Shown here: piece after piece, positions 26,292 through 36,245 of the stretch
Position numbering within the stretch: the first letter of the stretch is position 1
How the letters are laid out: each line of letters opens with the position of its first letter
NCBI RefSeq assembly: GCF_002812985.1
Contig: NZ_PGCP01000019.1
Location: forward strand, 37,520 to 101,519
From: Aeromonas lusitana
Lineage (GTDB): Bacteria > Pseudomonadota > Gammaproteobacteria > Enterobacterales > Aeromonadaceae
Direction of reading: 5' to 3'
DNA: 64,000 nucleotides
Program-made: the position numbers and the translations under genes
Notes under the pieces: model-generated
Seen by the model: the letters and a program-made list of their open reading frames with translations, nothing else
The model's database searches: none
Told to the model about the DNA's origin: nothing

Positions 26292-26323
26292 CAACGCCGT
26301 TCACTCTTGAGTGAACGGCGTTG
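26292..26323. terminator. Long hairpin between yhbS-like gene and diguanylate cyclase gene
   Basis: CAACGCCGTTCACTC and its exact complement face each other across two bases, a 15-bp stem. The T-run is weak (GCTTTA), but the two flanking genes converge here, so a shared terminator is the likely role. Confidence 0.65.
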
Positions 26324-26348
26324 TGCTTTATGGGAAGGGGAGCTGCAT

Positions 26349-27386
26349 TCAGGACTGCTGCTTGGCCTCGTACATCGCCTTGTCGGCCCCCTCGATCAGC
26401 TCATTGGCGCTGACAAAGCTCTCGTTCCCGGTCACGCAGATACCGATGCTGATGGAGTATTCGGGATAGGCGGTGGTGAAGGCGGCCTCGATGCGATCGC
26501 CTATGTGCAAGGCGGTGGCCCTGCTCGCCTCCGGCAGGATCACGCAGAACTCATCCCCGCCGATCCGGCACGGGAAGTCCGACGTGCGGCAGCTCTCGGT
26601 GATCGCCTGTCCCAGGGTCTGCAGGACCTCGTCGCCTTTGGCATGGCCGAAGGTGTCATTGATGAACTTGAACTTGTTGACGTCGATGTAGATCACCGAC
26701 AGGTAGCTTTTGCGGCGGATGGCGGCATTGAGCTCCCGCATGATGGTACGCTGCATCGCCCGCTTGTTGTAGAGCTCGGTGAGGGGATCGCGCTCCGCAT
26801 GGGCGCTCAGGATCTTGGACTTCTCCTCCAGCTCGCGGGCATAGGTCTCCATCCGCTTCTTGGCATTCTCCACCGCGCTCAGCAGGGTGCCGATATAGGT
26901 GTCAAACACCAGGGCGGTATCGAAACTGATCAGCTTGTCGAGGGCCCGCAGCACCTGGGGCAGCTCGGACGGATTGGCGATGTGCTCGATCAGCACATCT
27001 TCTACCAGGTACTTGAGGGTGCAACTGGCGGAGAGGTAGAGCTTGGGTTCGACCCCGATCCGTTTGTGTACCAGGCCGATGCGCAGCCGGCTGTTGACAT
27101 AGGCGTTGTCGTAGTGACCGGAGAACAGCTCCTGGATATAGCGGCGCTGGGCATTGCGCAGGCGCTGCAGGGTATCGGCGTCACCGATCAGCAGCGCAAT
27201 CTCGTCAAACTGCGTCTGTTTGTCGTAGAACTTGGCGACCAGGCTGTCGAGGTGCTGCTCTATGATGGGCTGCTGCGCGGCGAGCAGGTCCAGCTCACCT
27301 TGTGTCAGCTTGAACAGCTCCATCCGGCGTTGGATTTCGATCTCATTGATGTTGAATTGCTCAAGCAGTGTTTTCTCGATCAACAT
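26349..27386 (-). CDS. Globin-coupled diguanylate cyclase
   Basis: The 345-residue protein joins an N-terminal globin-coupled sensor (about 10-160) to a C-terminal GGDEF domain (about 195-345). The proximal haem His lies in RIGLVHKRIGVEPKLYL. The cyclase has DPLTELYNKRAM, the intact catalytic RIGGDEF and the inhibitory RxxD site (RTSD) five residues before it. It should make c-di-GMP in response to O2 or a similar gas, as DosC does. It stands alone; ~280 bases upstream hold a short AT-rich promoter region. Confidence 0.92.
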   Translation of the reverse strand: MLIEKTLLEQFNINEIEIQRRMELFKLTQGELDLLAAQQPIIEQHLDSLVAKFYDKQTQFDEIALLIGDADTLQRLRNAQRRYIQELFSGHYDNAYVNSRLRIGLVHKRIGVEPKLYLSASCTLKYLVEDVLIEHIANPSELPQVLRALDKLISFDTALVFDTYIGTLLSAVENAKKRMETYARELEEKSKILSAHAERDPLTELYNKRAMQRTIMRELNAAIRRKSYLSVIYIDVNKFKFINDTFGHAKGDEVLQTLGQAITESCRTSDFPCRIGGDEFCVILPEASRATALHIGDRIEAAFTTAYPEYSISIGICVTGNESFVSANELIEGADKAMYEAKQQS

Positions 27387-27666
27387 GGCTACCTCATGTT
27401 CCCAGGAGTGGCGCTGGGGCGCGGCTGTTATTGTGTGTCGTTGCTGTGCAGGGCAGGCATCTGCTGCTAGCAGGGATCATCGCACGAATTCAGCCGCTCG
27501 GATGGCTTTTTTAGATCTATCTCATTGTTTTAGTTAATAAACCATGTTCTTTGTATGGATGAGTGAGTGCCTTGATTAGGGAGCGATTGGCGCTCCCTCT
27601 GCTTGCCCGCCGGGCTGGGCCCATTTGTGGGCCGCTGGTGGCACTTCTCCGCTCGTGATGCCCGGC

Positions 27667-28167
27667 TTATTGCGCCAGGGATTTCAGTTGCGATTTGTCC
27701 GGCGGATTGTTCCAGTCGATGGGGCCGTGGGTGAAACGGTACTGCAACCTGGGCAGGCTGAGCTCCAGCCACTCCTCCCTGAAATAGGCATAGCCCTGAT
27801 CCCAGTCCGGATCGTTGGCCCAGCCGGTCTGCAGGAAATGGAGCCGGGTGCCTTGCCCTTCCGGCACGAAGCGCAGGCTGACCTGGGTCTTCTGCTGGCG
27901 GATATGGGGGAACTGGGAGGGGAAATTCCAGCTGAAGCTGAACAGATCGTGGGGCATGACGGCCATCACCCGGCAGCCTTCGCTACCGCGCTCGCCGAGA
28001 GGGGCGTCGGGTCTGAAATAGATCTCGAAAGGACCGTTGGGCTCCGGCACCATCAGGCACTCGGGGGCCAGGAAGCTGCGCAGGCCGCTCTCCGTGGTCC
28101 AGGCGCGCCAGACATCATCGATGTGAGCCGGCACCAGGATACTGCCTTCTATTTGCTTGTTATCCAT
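27667..28167 (-). CDS. SRPBCC (AHSA1-like) domain protein
   Basis: This 166-residue protein fits the START-like activator of Hsp90 ATPase/CalC family: IEGSILVPAHIDDVWRAWTT at the N terminus, a central FEIYFRPDAP strand and GTRLHFLQTGWANDPDWDQGY in the ligand-binding half. Such proteins bind small hydrophobic ligands, and no specific role is evident. It stands alone, separated from the cyclase by about 280 bases with no gene. Confidence 0.82.
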   Translation of the reverse strand: MDNKQIEGSILVPAHIDDVWRAWTTESGLRSFLAPECLMVPEPNGPFEIYFRPDAPLGERGSEGCRVMAVMPHDLFSFSWNFPSQFPHIRQQKTQVSLRFVPEGQGTRLHFLQTGWANDPDWDQGYAYFREEWLELSLPRLQYRFTHGPIDWNNPPDKSQLKSLAQ

Positions 28168-28322
28168 AAATCAGTGAACCTCAAACCAGTCATGGACGGG
28201 ACCCAGGCAGTATAGCCCTTGGGGCGATAAAATAGGCAGGCATGGGTCACACCATTATGTATTCAAGAGGGTCCACGCTGCCCATTTGACATGACAACGG
28301 GATCCATCGAGAGTGGGCACTG

Positions 28323-28781
28323 ATGACCAAGGAAACCAAGGATGTCTTCATGATCAGAATGATGCGAGATACGGATGCGCCCATACTGGCGCAACTCTTT
28401 CTCAAGGGACGGCGGCAGGCCTTTCATTGGGTCGAACCCTCCTTGTTCCTGCTGGAGGATTTCGCCGAGCAGACCCAGGGCGAACAAATTTGGGTGGCGG
28501 AGCAAGGAGGCGCCCCTTGCGGCTTCATCTCGATTTGGGGCAAGGACAGCTTCGTGCATCACCTGTATGTGACAGCGGACTGGCACGGGCAGGGAGTGGG
28601 GCGCGCCCTGTTGGCCGAGGGGCTGGCCGGATTCAAGCAACCGGCCTCCCTCAAGGTGGCTACCCGCAACACCACGGCGCTGGCTTTCTATCACCGGTTG
28701 GGTTGGGAAAACACGGACGAGACGGGCCATTGTGACATCACAGGCCCTTGGCGGCGGCTGACCCTGGAGGCGGGTAACTGA
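28323..28781 (+). CDS. GNAT N-acetyltransferase
   Basis: The 152-residue protein has the GNAT core (HHLYVTADWHGQGVGRALLAEGL) followed by KVATRNTTALAFYHRLGW, typical of broad small-molecule acetyltransferases. The start may be 28323 or the ATG at 28350 (MIRMMRDTD), where family similarity begins. It is the last gene before the integrated element, followed by a clear terminator. Confidence 0.85.
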   Translation: MTKETKDVFMIRMMRDTDAPILAQLFLKGRRQAFHWVEPSLFLLEDFAEQTQGEQIWVAEQGGAPCGFISIWGKDSFVHHLYVTADWHGQGVGRALLAEGLAGFKQPASLKVATRNTTALAFYHRLGWENTDETGHCDITGPWRRLTLEAGN

Positions 28782-28849
28782 TCCAGTAACCCACAGCAGA
28801 CGCGATTTCCCTCAGGGTTTCTGTTAGAAATGAGATCAACCGGATATAA

Positions 28850-28879
28850 AAAGGGCCACTTCTTGCGAAGTGGCCCTTT
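28850..28879 (+). terminator. Terminator after GNAT gene at left flank of the element
   Basis: AAGGGCCACTTC-ttgc-GAAGTGGCCCTTT forms a 12-bp stem. It is the last chromosomal signal before the likely element boundary. Confidence 0.85.
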
Positions 28880-28891
28880 CCAAACGTTTGG

Positions 28892-28909
28892 GCTGGGGGA
28901 GTCTGAATC
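28892..28909. other. Candidate left attachment remnant of the ssrA element
   Basis: GCTGGGGGAGTCTGAATC matches 14 of 18 bases of the ssrA 3' segment GCTGGGGGGATTTGAACC at 45348-45365, in the same orientation, as a direct attachment repeat should be. The match is weak for a true att site, which is normally exact, so the boundary is only suggested. It lies just after the terminator of the last chromosomal gene. Confidence 0.3.
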
Positions 28910-29829
28910 AATGACTCATGATATTGATTTTAAATGATTTAATGATGTGATCTAGAGCTATGGTGTTGCCGTTGGTGTTACTGACGAATAAGCCACCCCA
29001 CATTTTTGCCATTGAGGCGTACCGGTCTACCCTGCGGAAAAGCCAGCCAGATTTCCGGCTACTTCGAGCACTCGCGACGCACTTCTCGGGATGCGGGTTC
29101 AAATCCCGATAGCCCCGGATCCCACGATTCATACTCACCGTGTTGTTCTTTGCGCCGATGTAATTCGTTTTGCGCAGTTCTGCGCAATTGTGCAATCTCC
29201 AGAACCCTCATCTCCTCCCCAAGCCTTGCCACGCCTCGAACATCCTATATTGGTCTGTCCGTTGTATTTCGTTTTTGCGCAGCTCCAGTGCGCAGGGAAG
29301 TGCGCAATTTGCGCAGTTTGTAGTGCGCAGTTCAGAGGGGATTGCACAGGTACTGATAGAGGCAAGTGGCCGGCCCAGGAGGGACGGTTCATTCGGTTGC
29401 GGTGGGAGGTTGTTTCACCTGCCGTGGCAGGAACTCTCCATCACCCCCTTGGCTTTCTGCCGGCTTAGGCGCGGAGTTTGCGGTCAGTGGCGGTACCGGG
29501 TGTAACGGAGCCCCGTCGAGTTAGGTGCGGAGTTACCGCTATCGGAGCGGAGGAGCATGGACTGGGTCAGGGAAACCACGACACAGTCTATGTAGAGGGC
29601 CATCTGGTGAGCACAGCTAATGGCCAGGGAATGGCGCCGCATGAACAGAGCCCACCAGATGGCGGCAGGAAGCATAGCCGACTTCGGTTGAGAACATGAG
29701 ACCTTTATCCAGCTATGCATGCCCACAAATGAGCAAAGGAAGGGGCGCTAGGCACCCTGCTGGACAATCCAGCCCCCCTGTTACGGTTCAATCAGCAGTC
29801 CAACACCTAACATTGCTGGGGATTTGTCA
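28910..29829. other. Non-coding left end of the element
   Basis: About 920 bases carry no convincing gene. Open frames here lack ribosome sites and family similarity. Visible structure: a hairpin with a T-arm-like loop (TCGGGAT...ATCCCGA, 29086-29109), and a cluster of TGCGCA sites at 29171-29329. The remainder may be debris of older insertions. Confidence 0.5.
29171..29329. repeat. Cluster of seven TGCGCA palindromes
   Basis: Exact TGCGCA occurs at 29171, 29181, 29276, 29289, 29301, 29310 and 29324; the last five are 9-14 bases apart. A 6-mer should occur about once in 4 kb, so the cluster is not random. It may bind a partition, replication or regulatory protein of the element. Confidence 0.6.
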
Positions 29830-31605
29830 TCAGCTAAGAGCTTCTTCCACCAGCGACTCGGCCAGGGCAAGCTGGGTTTGCTGGCTGGTTTGCAAACTGG
29901 CTTTAAGTTGGTCGCAGATGGCCATTAACTGATCTATTTTGGCAACAATACGATTCATTTCCTCCACAGGGGGTAAGGCTATAGAAAATTCATTCATAGC
30001 TTTCAAACCCAAATTCTTTATAGTGCTACCAGTTGCTTTCGAAAATGCATAATCAACAAAATACGACGACTCAATCACCCTCTTAATATACGGTTTAGAT
30101 AACAATTCGCTTAAATTGAAATAGCATGCGCTTTTACCTAGAACTATTTTCTCATCAGAGTAGAATCCCACCTTACCCAAGGTGCCATTAATAGAAACCA
30201 ATATAGTTCTATCAGTTAGAGGCTTTTGGTATTTTTCAAATTCAGATTTATTAACACGTTTTGTATCAGGTTTTATTAGTATACGACCGTTTTCTAAATT
30301 GTTACCATTCACAAAGAAATATTCACCATTACTATCATAATTAGGAGTGCCATGAAGCCCATCTCCTAAAATTGTTACTACCTGCTGCAACCTCACCCAC
30401 TCCCATCCTTGCGGCAGTGAAAACGGTTTTTCATCTTCAGCGATTGGCGGTAGTAGTTTTTGTGCTTTAATTTTCTTTTCTTTAACTAGTCTGGCCTTTT
30501 CGGCGGCGATGCGGGCCAGCAGGGCGGAGGCGGGTTCGTCGGTCGGGTCTTGCGGCACCAACTTGCCCATTACAGCCAGTTGCAGGATGGTCTGCTTGAG
30601 GGCGTCGATGCTGGCCTCGGTGGTGAAGAGAGTATCGAAGTGAGTGCTTAGCCGTGCCCAGTTTTGCGCCAGTTCATCGACATCGGCACTGTCTGTCAGC
30701 GTGGCGAGCAGGGTCTCCACCAACGCCTGATGGGCAGCCAGCTGTGATTCGCTGCGCTGCTCCAACTGGTCGCAGAGGGCCATTAACTCATCGACTTTGG
30801 CAACGATGCGGTGTTGCTCATCGATTGGTGGATACGGGAAGGGTTCATTTTTCAATACATCTACAGATACCATATTTTTTTGAGCTGTGCCTTGAAGTTC
30901 TGATAGTGTTTCAGTCTTCATAAAGTACGCTGGAAAAAGAACTTTAAAATATTCATTTGTTAACGCGAGAGTATTGAGAGATATCTTTAGTAATGCTTGA
31001 TTTATAATGCCAGGTTCCATATCTAAAGGAGCGACAGCAACCTTGCCTACAGTTCCAGAACAACTTATTATCAAATCAAAAGGCTTTACCTCAAATGCTT
31101 TGAGCTCCTCAAATTTGTTATCACTTATATAATATTCGCCGCAATAGAAGTCATTATTTATTGCATGCTGCTGTTCGTAAACCTTATAACCCTGACGAAC
31201 AAAAAATGATTTTTGCAACGAACTACCAAAAGGCCCTCTCTTGATAGCATACTTATCATTTTTCACGACTTGAGGCATAACAGCCCACGCCCACCCCTCG
31301 GGCAATGCAAACGGCTTATCCTCCTCGCTAATTTCCGGCAAGGCTTTGGGCTTTTTAATTTTTCCCTCTTTGACCAGTTGCGCCTTTTCGGCGGTAATAC
31401 GCTCCAGCAGCACGGGGGCCGGTTCATCACTGGGGTCTTGCGGGACCAGCTTGCCGCGTACCGCTAGCTCCAGGATCAGTTCGCGCAGCTTTTTGATACC
31501 GGTGAGTTCCAGCTTGCTATTGCCGCCGCGCCCCGCTCTGCTTTTCGGGCGCGCCGCCGCAGTCCAGAGATCCAGGTGGTCGGTAATCAGACTTTCGATC
31601 GCCAT
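29830..31605 (-). CDS. hsdS: Type I restriction-modification specificity subunit HsdS
   Basis: The 591-residue subunit sets DNA recognition for the R2M2S and M2S complexes. Two conserved repeats (LAVRGKLVPQDPSDEPAP and LAVMGKLVPQDPTDEPAS) each precede a target-recognition domain, at about 125-275 and 420-570. Both recognition domains are clearly AT-rich on the DNA level compared with the GC-rich conserved parts, which is usual because they are exchanged between systems. Length matches the EcoAI-like (type IB) group. It shares one base with the hsdM stop and is last in the operon. Confidence 0.94.
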   Translation of the reverse strand: MAIESLITDHLDLWTAAARPKSRAGRGGNSKLELTGIKKLRELILELAVRGKLVPQDPSDEPAPVLLERITAEKAQLVKEGKIKKPKALPEISEEDKPFALPEGWAWAVMPQVVKNDKYAIKRGPFGSSLQKSFFVRQGYKVYEQQHAINNDFYCGEYYISDNKFEELKAFEVKPFDLIISCSGTVGKVAVAPLDMEPGIINQALLKISLNTLALTNEYFKVLFPAYFMKTETLSELQGTAQKNMVSVDVLKNEPFPYPPIDEQHRIVAKVDELMALCDQLEQRSESQLAAHQALVETLLATLTDSADVDELAQNWARLSTHFDTLFTTEASIDALKQTILQLAVMGKLVPQDPTDEPASALLARIAAEKARLVKEKKIKAQKLLPPIAEDEKPFSLPQGWEWVRLQQVVTILGDGLHGTPNYDSNGEYFFVNGNNLENGRILIKPDTKRVNKSEFEKYQKPLTDRTILVSINGTLGKVGFYSDEKIVLGKSACYFNLSELLSKPYIKRVIESSYFVDYAFSKATGSTIKNLGLKAMNEFSIALPPVEEMNRIVAKIDQLMAICDQLKASLQTSQQTQLALAESLVEEALS

Positions 31606-33095
31606 TATGCCAGCTCCCCCTGCTTGGCTGCGCCCTTGCCGAGAGCTTCACCAAGAATGGCTTTCAGCTGATCACGCAGGACCTGAATATCAGCCTGCTG
31701 GTTGGCATAACTTACCAGCAGTTCGTCCGGGTCGTGGCTTATTTGCTCGCCTACATGGGGATTTTTGATATCGAGGTTGAAATTGCGCTCGATGATGGTA
31801 TCGATGCCCACCTTCCAGGCTTGCTCGGTCTCAACCCGGGCGGCAAAACCATCGACCTCGTCACCCCACCAAGCGATCTCGGTCTCGAACTCCTCAAACT
31901 TCATCGGCTTGGTCTTGCTGTAGCTTTTGGCCCCGGCCGGGTAGGGATGTTCATAGAACCAGATATCTTTGGTTGGCAGGCCCTTAGTGAAGAACAGGAT
32001 ATTCGTCTTGATACCGGTATAGGGGGCAAAGACACCGTTGGGCAGGCGCACAATGGTGTGCAGGTTGCACTCGCTGGTGAGCAGTTGCTTGATCTTGGTC
32101 TTGACCCCTTCGCCAAACAGGGTGCCATCGGGCAGCACCACGGCGGCGCGGCCGCCTTTTTTCAGCACCTCGATGATGAGTTGCAAGAAGAGGTCGGCAG
32201 TCTCACGTGTGCGCATGTCTGCGGGGAAGTTTTGCTCGATGCCGTCCTCTTCGGTGCCACCAAAGGGTGGGTTACTCAGGATGACATCGATATCGCTGTC
32301 CCAACTGGAGAGCGGTTGGTTGAGGGTGTTACCGTGGCGAACCTGAACCGGTACTTCAATGCCATGAAGCAGCATATTGGTGGTGCAAAGCAGATGGGGC
32401 AGTTGCTTCTTCTCCACCCCTAGGATCTGCTGCTGCAGAGTTTGGTGGTCGCTGACGGATTGGACGTAGTGCTCTTTCACATGGTCAAAGGCGCAAGCCA
32501 GGAAACCACCGGTACCGCAAGCCGGGTCCATGATCCTCTCCCCCAATTTGGGGTCGATACGGTTGACCATAAAGCGGGTCACTGCGCGCGGGGTGTAAAA
32601 CTCACCGGCGTTACCAGCGCTCTGAAGGTCACGCAGGATCTGCTCGTAGATATCACCAAACAGGTGACGCTCGCTGCTGTCGGTAAAGTCGATTTCGTTG
32701 AGCTTGTTGATCACCTGGCGCAGTAGAGTGCCGTTTTTCATGTAGTTGAAGGCATCGGAGAACGCCTCTTTCACCACAAAGCCACGGGGATTGAGTTTGA
32801 TGCTGACAGGCAGATTTTTCAGGCTATCAAACAGATCGTCGTTAATGAAGTCGAGCAGTTCATCACCAGTGATCCCTTCACCATCGGCTGCCCAATTACG
32901 CCACAAGAAGCGCTCGGGAATAGGGTGGCGATATTCACTACCCTGTTCAAATTCCAACTCCTCTTCCTGAGCATCGAAGATTTTAAGGAACAGCAGCCAG
33001 GAGAGTTGGCCTAGGCGCTGGGCGTCGCCGTCGATACCTGCGTCCTTGCGCATGATGTCCTGGATAGATTTGATGACTGAGCTGATGGATGACAT
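31605..33095 (-). CDS. hsdM: Type I DNA methyltransferase subunit HsdM
   Basis: The 496-residue N6-adenine methyltransferase has the SAM motif DPACGTGGFLACAF and the catalytic NPPF in ILSNPPFGGTEE. The N-terminal HsdM_N helical domain (SVIKSIQDIMRKDAGIDGDA) is also present. It methylates adenine at sites chosen by HsdS and protects host DNA. It follows hsdR by about 100 bases containing a hairpin (33140-33166), and is coupled to hsdS by a one-base overlap. Confidence 0.96.
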   Translation of the reverse strand: MSSISSVIKSIQDIMRKDAGIDGDAQRLGQLSWLLFLKIFDAQEEELEFEQGSEYRHPIPERFLWRNWAADGEGITGDELLDFINDDLFDSLKNLPVSIKLNPRGFVVKEAFSDAFNYMKNGTLLRQVINKLNEIDFTDSSERHLFGDIYEQILRDLQSAGNAGEFYTPRAVTRFMVNRIDPKLGERIMDPACGTGGFLACAFDHVKEHYVQSVSDHQTLQQQILGVEKKQLPHLLCTTNMLLHGIEVPVQVRHGNTLNQPLSSWDSDIDVILSNPPFGGTEEDGIEQNFPADMRTRETADLFLQLIIEVLKKGGRAAVVLPDGTLFGEGVKTKIKQLLTSECNLHTIVRLPNGVFAPYTGIKTNILFFTKGLPTKDIWFYEHPYPAGAKSYSKTKPMKFEEFETEIAWWGDEVDGFAARVETEQAWKVGIDTIIERNFNLDIKNPHVGEQISHDPDELLVSYANQQADIQVLRDQLKAILGEALGKGAAKQGELA

Positions 33096-33194
33096 GGTTT
33101 TCTCTTTCTTGCGAAGACGTCAGAAACATCGATAAAAACGAGTGGCCATAGTCTGTATGGCCACTCGGGTTACTGTTCTATTGCTGGGAGACCG

Positions 33195-35642
33195 TCAGGC
33201 GCGCTGTTGCTCGCTGTAGATCTCTTGCTCCAGTTCGGTGATGGCCTGCTCAAACTGTTGGGGGCCACCAAAGCCTTTTTTGGCCAATTCCAGCGGACGC
33301 CCCAGCTCGGTAAAGGGGGCGACTTTGAGCGCATCCTTGGTTTCTATTTCGGTAACGCCTTGGTCAGCATATTTGTCGAGCAGATTTGTCAGCACTTGCT
33401 GAGCGGTCTCGTTGTACTTGGTGAAGTAGTTACGCTTTTTGACGTTGTCGGCCCGCTCGCGGCGGGTCAGCGGCGGCTGATCGTATACCACATGGCAGAT
33501 AAGGTCGAACGGGTCGAGCTCTTGACCCACTTCGGCACTCAGGACTTCCCACAACACCCCAGCCTGGGCCAGCTCATCCATGATGGCCTGCTTGCGCTCA
33601 GCAGCCTGCCAACGTCTAGTGAAGTCATCAAGGGTAGCGCACTCCTTGAGCAAGGTCTTACGGGTGTAATCCTTGAACGACTCGGTCACCAACTTGCCAT
33701 CGGCATCGTAATACTGCACCCGCTCGGCAATGATACTGACGGGAACACCATTGACAAAATACTTGCGGACTTCCGACTGAGGATCGCCTGTTGGGTCAAA
33801 GGGGCCACCCGTGCTACCTGTGGTATAGGTTCCTGCTCCTTCCCCTGTACTGCCAACCGCTCCCGGCTCACTCCCATCCCCCCCCTCATCTGCTGGTAAG
33901 GGATCTGCACCATCGATGATGTCGCTAAGGCCATCATCAGGGTTATTAATTGCTTCCGGCTTGGTAACGATGACCCGTACAGGATCACCATCGAAATGAG
34001 GATCAGCAAATAGCTCAGTGGCTTTCTTGAAGTCGAGGATGGTGAACCAGAGTTTGTCGTACTTATCGTCTATACGGGTTCCACGGCCAATGATCTGCTT
34101 GAATTTAGTCATGGACTGAATGTTCTGATCCAGCACTATCAGCTTGCAGGTTTTGGCATCTACACCTGTGCTCATCAGCTCGGAGGTCGTGGCGATGACA
34201 GGATAATCCCTCTTGGGATTGATGAAGTTGTCGAGCTGGGCTTTGCCCAACTCATCGTCGCCTGTGATTTTCATCACATAACGATCATCTTTAACCATTT
34301 GCTCCGGATTCAAGTTGGCAAGAGCTTCCCGCATCCGCTCCGCATGCTTGATGTCGTTACAGAAAACGATGGTCTTGGCCATGGGACCGGTTTTTTTCAG
34401 ATAATTAGTGATGGTCTCTGCCACCAGCCAAGTGCGCTCATCGATCACCAAAGTGCGGTCGAAATCCTTCTGGTTATAAATCCGGTCTTCAATCAGGTTG
34501 CCATATTTATCTAGCTGTCCCTTGGTTGGGCGCCATCCCTGCAGATCGATATCGATATCGACCCGCACCACCTTGTAGGGGGCGAGAAAACCATCTTCAA
34601 TCCCTTCCTTGAGGGAATAGTTGTAGACGGGATTACCAAAATAGTCGGTGTTGGAGACAGTCTCAGTCTCTTTGGGGGTAGCGGTCAGTCCAATCTGGGT
34701 AGCTGATGAAAAGTATTCCAGAATTTCACGCCAGGCACTGTCTTCGGCGGCGCTGCCCCGGTGACACTCATCCACTACAATAAGATCGAAGAAATCCGGG
34801 GAGACCTGCTTGAAGGTTTTCTGTGCCTCTTCTGGCCCGGTGAGCGCCTGATAGAGAGCGAGGTGGATCTCATAGGCGGGATCTATGATGCGCCCGGTCA
34901 CCTTGGCCATGGCAGAGCCAAAGGGCTGGAAGTCATTGATGCGAGTTTGATCCACCAAGACGTTGCGATCAGCCAGAAACAAGATGCGCTTCTTGGCGCC
35001 AAGCTTCCACAGACGCCAGATGATTTGAAAAGCGGTATAGGTCTTACCGGTACCGGTAGCCATCACCAGCAGCACTCGGTCCTCACCTTTCGAGATCGCC
35101 TCGATGGTTTTGTTTATAGCCTGTAGTTGATAGTAACGGGGGCTCTTATCACTACCATCGGAGTAATAGTCTTGGCTGATCATGGGAAGTTGAGCGGAGG
35201 TGTAGCCCTTCCAGGTACAGAACTTGTCCCATAGCTGACCCGGGCTTGGAAAATCATCCAAAGCGATTTCAGATTCGAGCTTGGCCAGATTCGTCTTGTC
35301 ATGAAAGACGAAGCCATCCCCGTTGCTGGCGAACACGAATGGCACATCCAACAGGCGGGCATAATCGAGCCCTTGCTGTATCCCCTTGCTCATCTGGTGC
35401 TTGTTGGCTTTCGCCTCGATCACCGCCAACGGCATGCCCTCCTTGTAGTAGAGCACGATATCAGCAGATTTCACCTTTTTACGGGCCGCCACCTGGCCAC
35501 GAACCACCACCTTGCCATCTCGCAGCTTCACCTCCTGGCGGATCTGGGTTAAGTCATCCCACCCAGCATCTTTGATTGCTGGTAGCAGGTATTTGGAGAT
35601 GATGTCGGCTTCGGTAAGGGTTGCCTTGTTAATCTCGGCCAT
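33195..35642 (-). CDS. hsdR: Type I restriction endonuclease/translocase subunit HsdR
   Basis: The 815-residue motor cuts unmodified DNA after translocation. The N-terminal nuclease domain has the PD-(D/E)xK pattern in [12 protein letters not shown]. The helicase part holds Walker [17 protein letters not shown]-type DECHRG, and motif [14 protein letters not shown] low-complexity Gly/Ser/Thr stretch near 590-630 separates the motor from the C-terminal HsdM-binding region. It resembles the EcoAI/EcoEI group. First gene of hsdR-hsdM-hsdS on the minus strand; about 140 bases separate it from the next gene. Confidence 0.95.
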   Translation of the reverse strand: MAEINKATLTEADIISKYLLPAIKDAGWDDLTQIRQEVKLRDGKVVVRGQVAARKKVKSADIVLYYKEGMPLAVIEAKANKHQMSKGIQQGLDYARLLDVPFVFASNGDGFVFHDKTNLAKLESEIALDDFPSPGQLWDKFCTWKGYTSAQLPMISQDYYSDGSDKSPRYYQLQAINKTIEAISKGEDRVLLVMATGTGKTYTAFQIIWRLWKLGAKKRILFLADRNVLVDQTRINDFQPFGSAMAKVTGRIIDPAYEIHLALYQALTGPEEAQKTFKQVSPDFFDLIVVDECHRGSAAEDSAWREILEYFSSATQIGLTATPKETETVSNTDYFGNPVYNYSLKEGIEDGFLAPYKVVRVDIDIDLQGWRPTKGQLDKYGNLIEDRIYNQKDFDRTLVIDERTWLVAETITNYLKKTGPMAKTIVFCNDIKHAERMREALANLNPEQMVKDDRYVMKITGDDELGKAQLDNFINPKRDYPVIATTSELMSTGVDAKTCKLIVLDQNIQSMTKFKQIIGRGTRIDDKYDKLWFTILDFKKATELFADPHFDGDPVRVIVTKPEAINNPDDGLSDIIDGADPLPADEGGDGSEPGAVGSTGEGAGTYTTGSTGGPFDPTGDPQSEVRKYFVNGVPVSIIAERVQYYDADGKLVTESFKDYTRKTLLKECATLDDFTRRWQAAERKQAIMDELAQAGVLWEVLSAEVGQELDPFDLICHVVYDQPPLTRRERADNVKKRNYFTKYNETAQQVLTNLLDKYADQGVTEIETKDALKVAPFTELGRPLELAKKGFGGPQQFEQAITELEQEIYSEQQRA

Positions 35643-35780
35643 GAGCGATTTCCGTATACGGGACAGTATTAGTCGAAATCATCTCATAGAATCAGCAAGA
35701 TTTGGTTGATCTTGGACTCATTAAGGATACGAATAGGAACGCCTTGGAATGATATGGCACTCAGGCATCACAGGCCCTCA

Positions 35781-36245
35781 TTAGCTGACAAGGTTTTCCA
35801 GAATAAGATCCGCCTCTGGCATATCGTGGCGCTCACTGGCCATCAGGTAACGAAGGGTATCCTTGGCTTCTTCCCGGATCCGCGGCCGCAGCTCTGCCAG
35901 CAGGCCAAAGATGAACCTGTCTCGGGCAGACGACTCCATGCGGTGCTCGTACTCGCCACTTGTATCGCAGACCTTTCGCAGGTAGTAAAGGTCATTCCAG
36001 TAGGCCAGCTCGTGAAGGCAGTGACTCAGGGTGTGTGGCATCAATTCGGGTAGCGCCTTGAACCGATCGGCCACCTGTTCCGGCGGGTAGTCCCATTTCA
36101 CTCGCTCAACCGTTCGCAGGCTCTCCAGGCAAAATACCTCCGCCGGTGTGTCATCCCACAGTTCATCCTCCAAGCCATCCCCTTCATCACCCAATACTCG
36201 CTCACTCAGCACATAGACCCTTATCCCCTTACCCATGCCTGGCAA
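35781..36245 (-). CDS. Hypothetical protein that begins with the tail of a DUF927 protein
   Basis: This 154-residue frame starts with TTG. Its first ~22 residues (GKGIRVYVLSERVLGDE) match the end of the element's DUF927 protein (GRAIKVYVLSDTVLADE). The similarity continues upstream of the TTG through an in-frame stop. The rest (about 25-154), including FKALPELMPHTLSHCLHELA and RDRFIFGLLAELRPRIREEA, is helical and unrecognised. It may be the C-terminal extension of an older, longer DUF927 gene broken by a nonsense change, or a gene restarted from it. Confidence 0.55.
   Translation of the reverse strand: MPGMGKGIRVYVLSERVLGDEGDGLEDELWDDTPAEVFCLESLRTVERVKWDYPPEQVADRFKALPELMPHTLSHCLHELAYWNDLYYLRKVCDTSGEYEHRMESSARDRFIFGLLAELRPRIREEAKDTLRYLMASERHDMPEADLILENLVS

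Noticed and set aside
29086..29109. Possible tRNA 3' part (GGGTTCAAATCCC loop) in the left end of the element
   Set aside because: The flanks form no cloverleaf or acceptor stem, the outer T-stem pair fails, and orientation is opposite to ssrA, so it is not a tRNA nor a direct att copy. Kept only as a hairpin.
28908..29195. 95-codon minus-strand frame at the element edge
   Set aside because: No ribosome site, unlikely composition, and it runs across the T-arm-like hairpin; no family.
29990..31270. AT-rich parts of hsdS as separate inserted genes
   Set aside because: They coincide with the two target-recognition domains and the reading frame is continuous; this is usual for hsdS.
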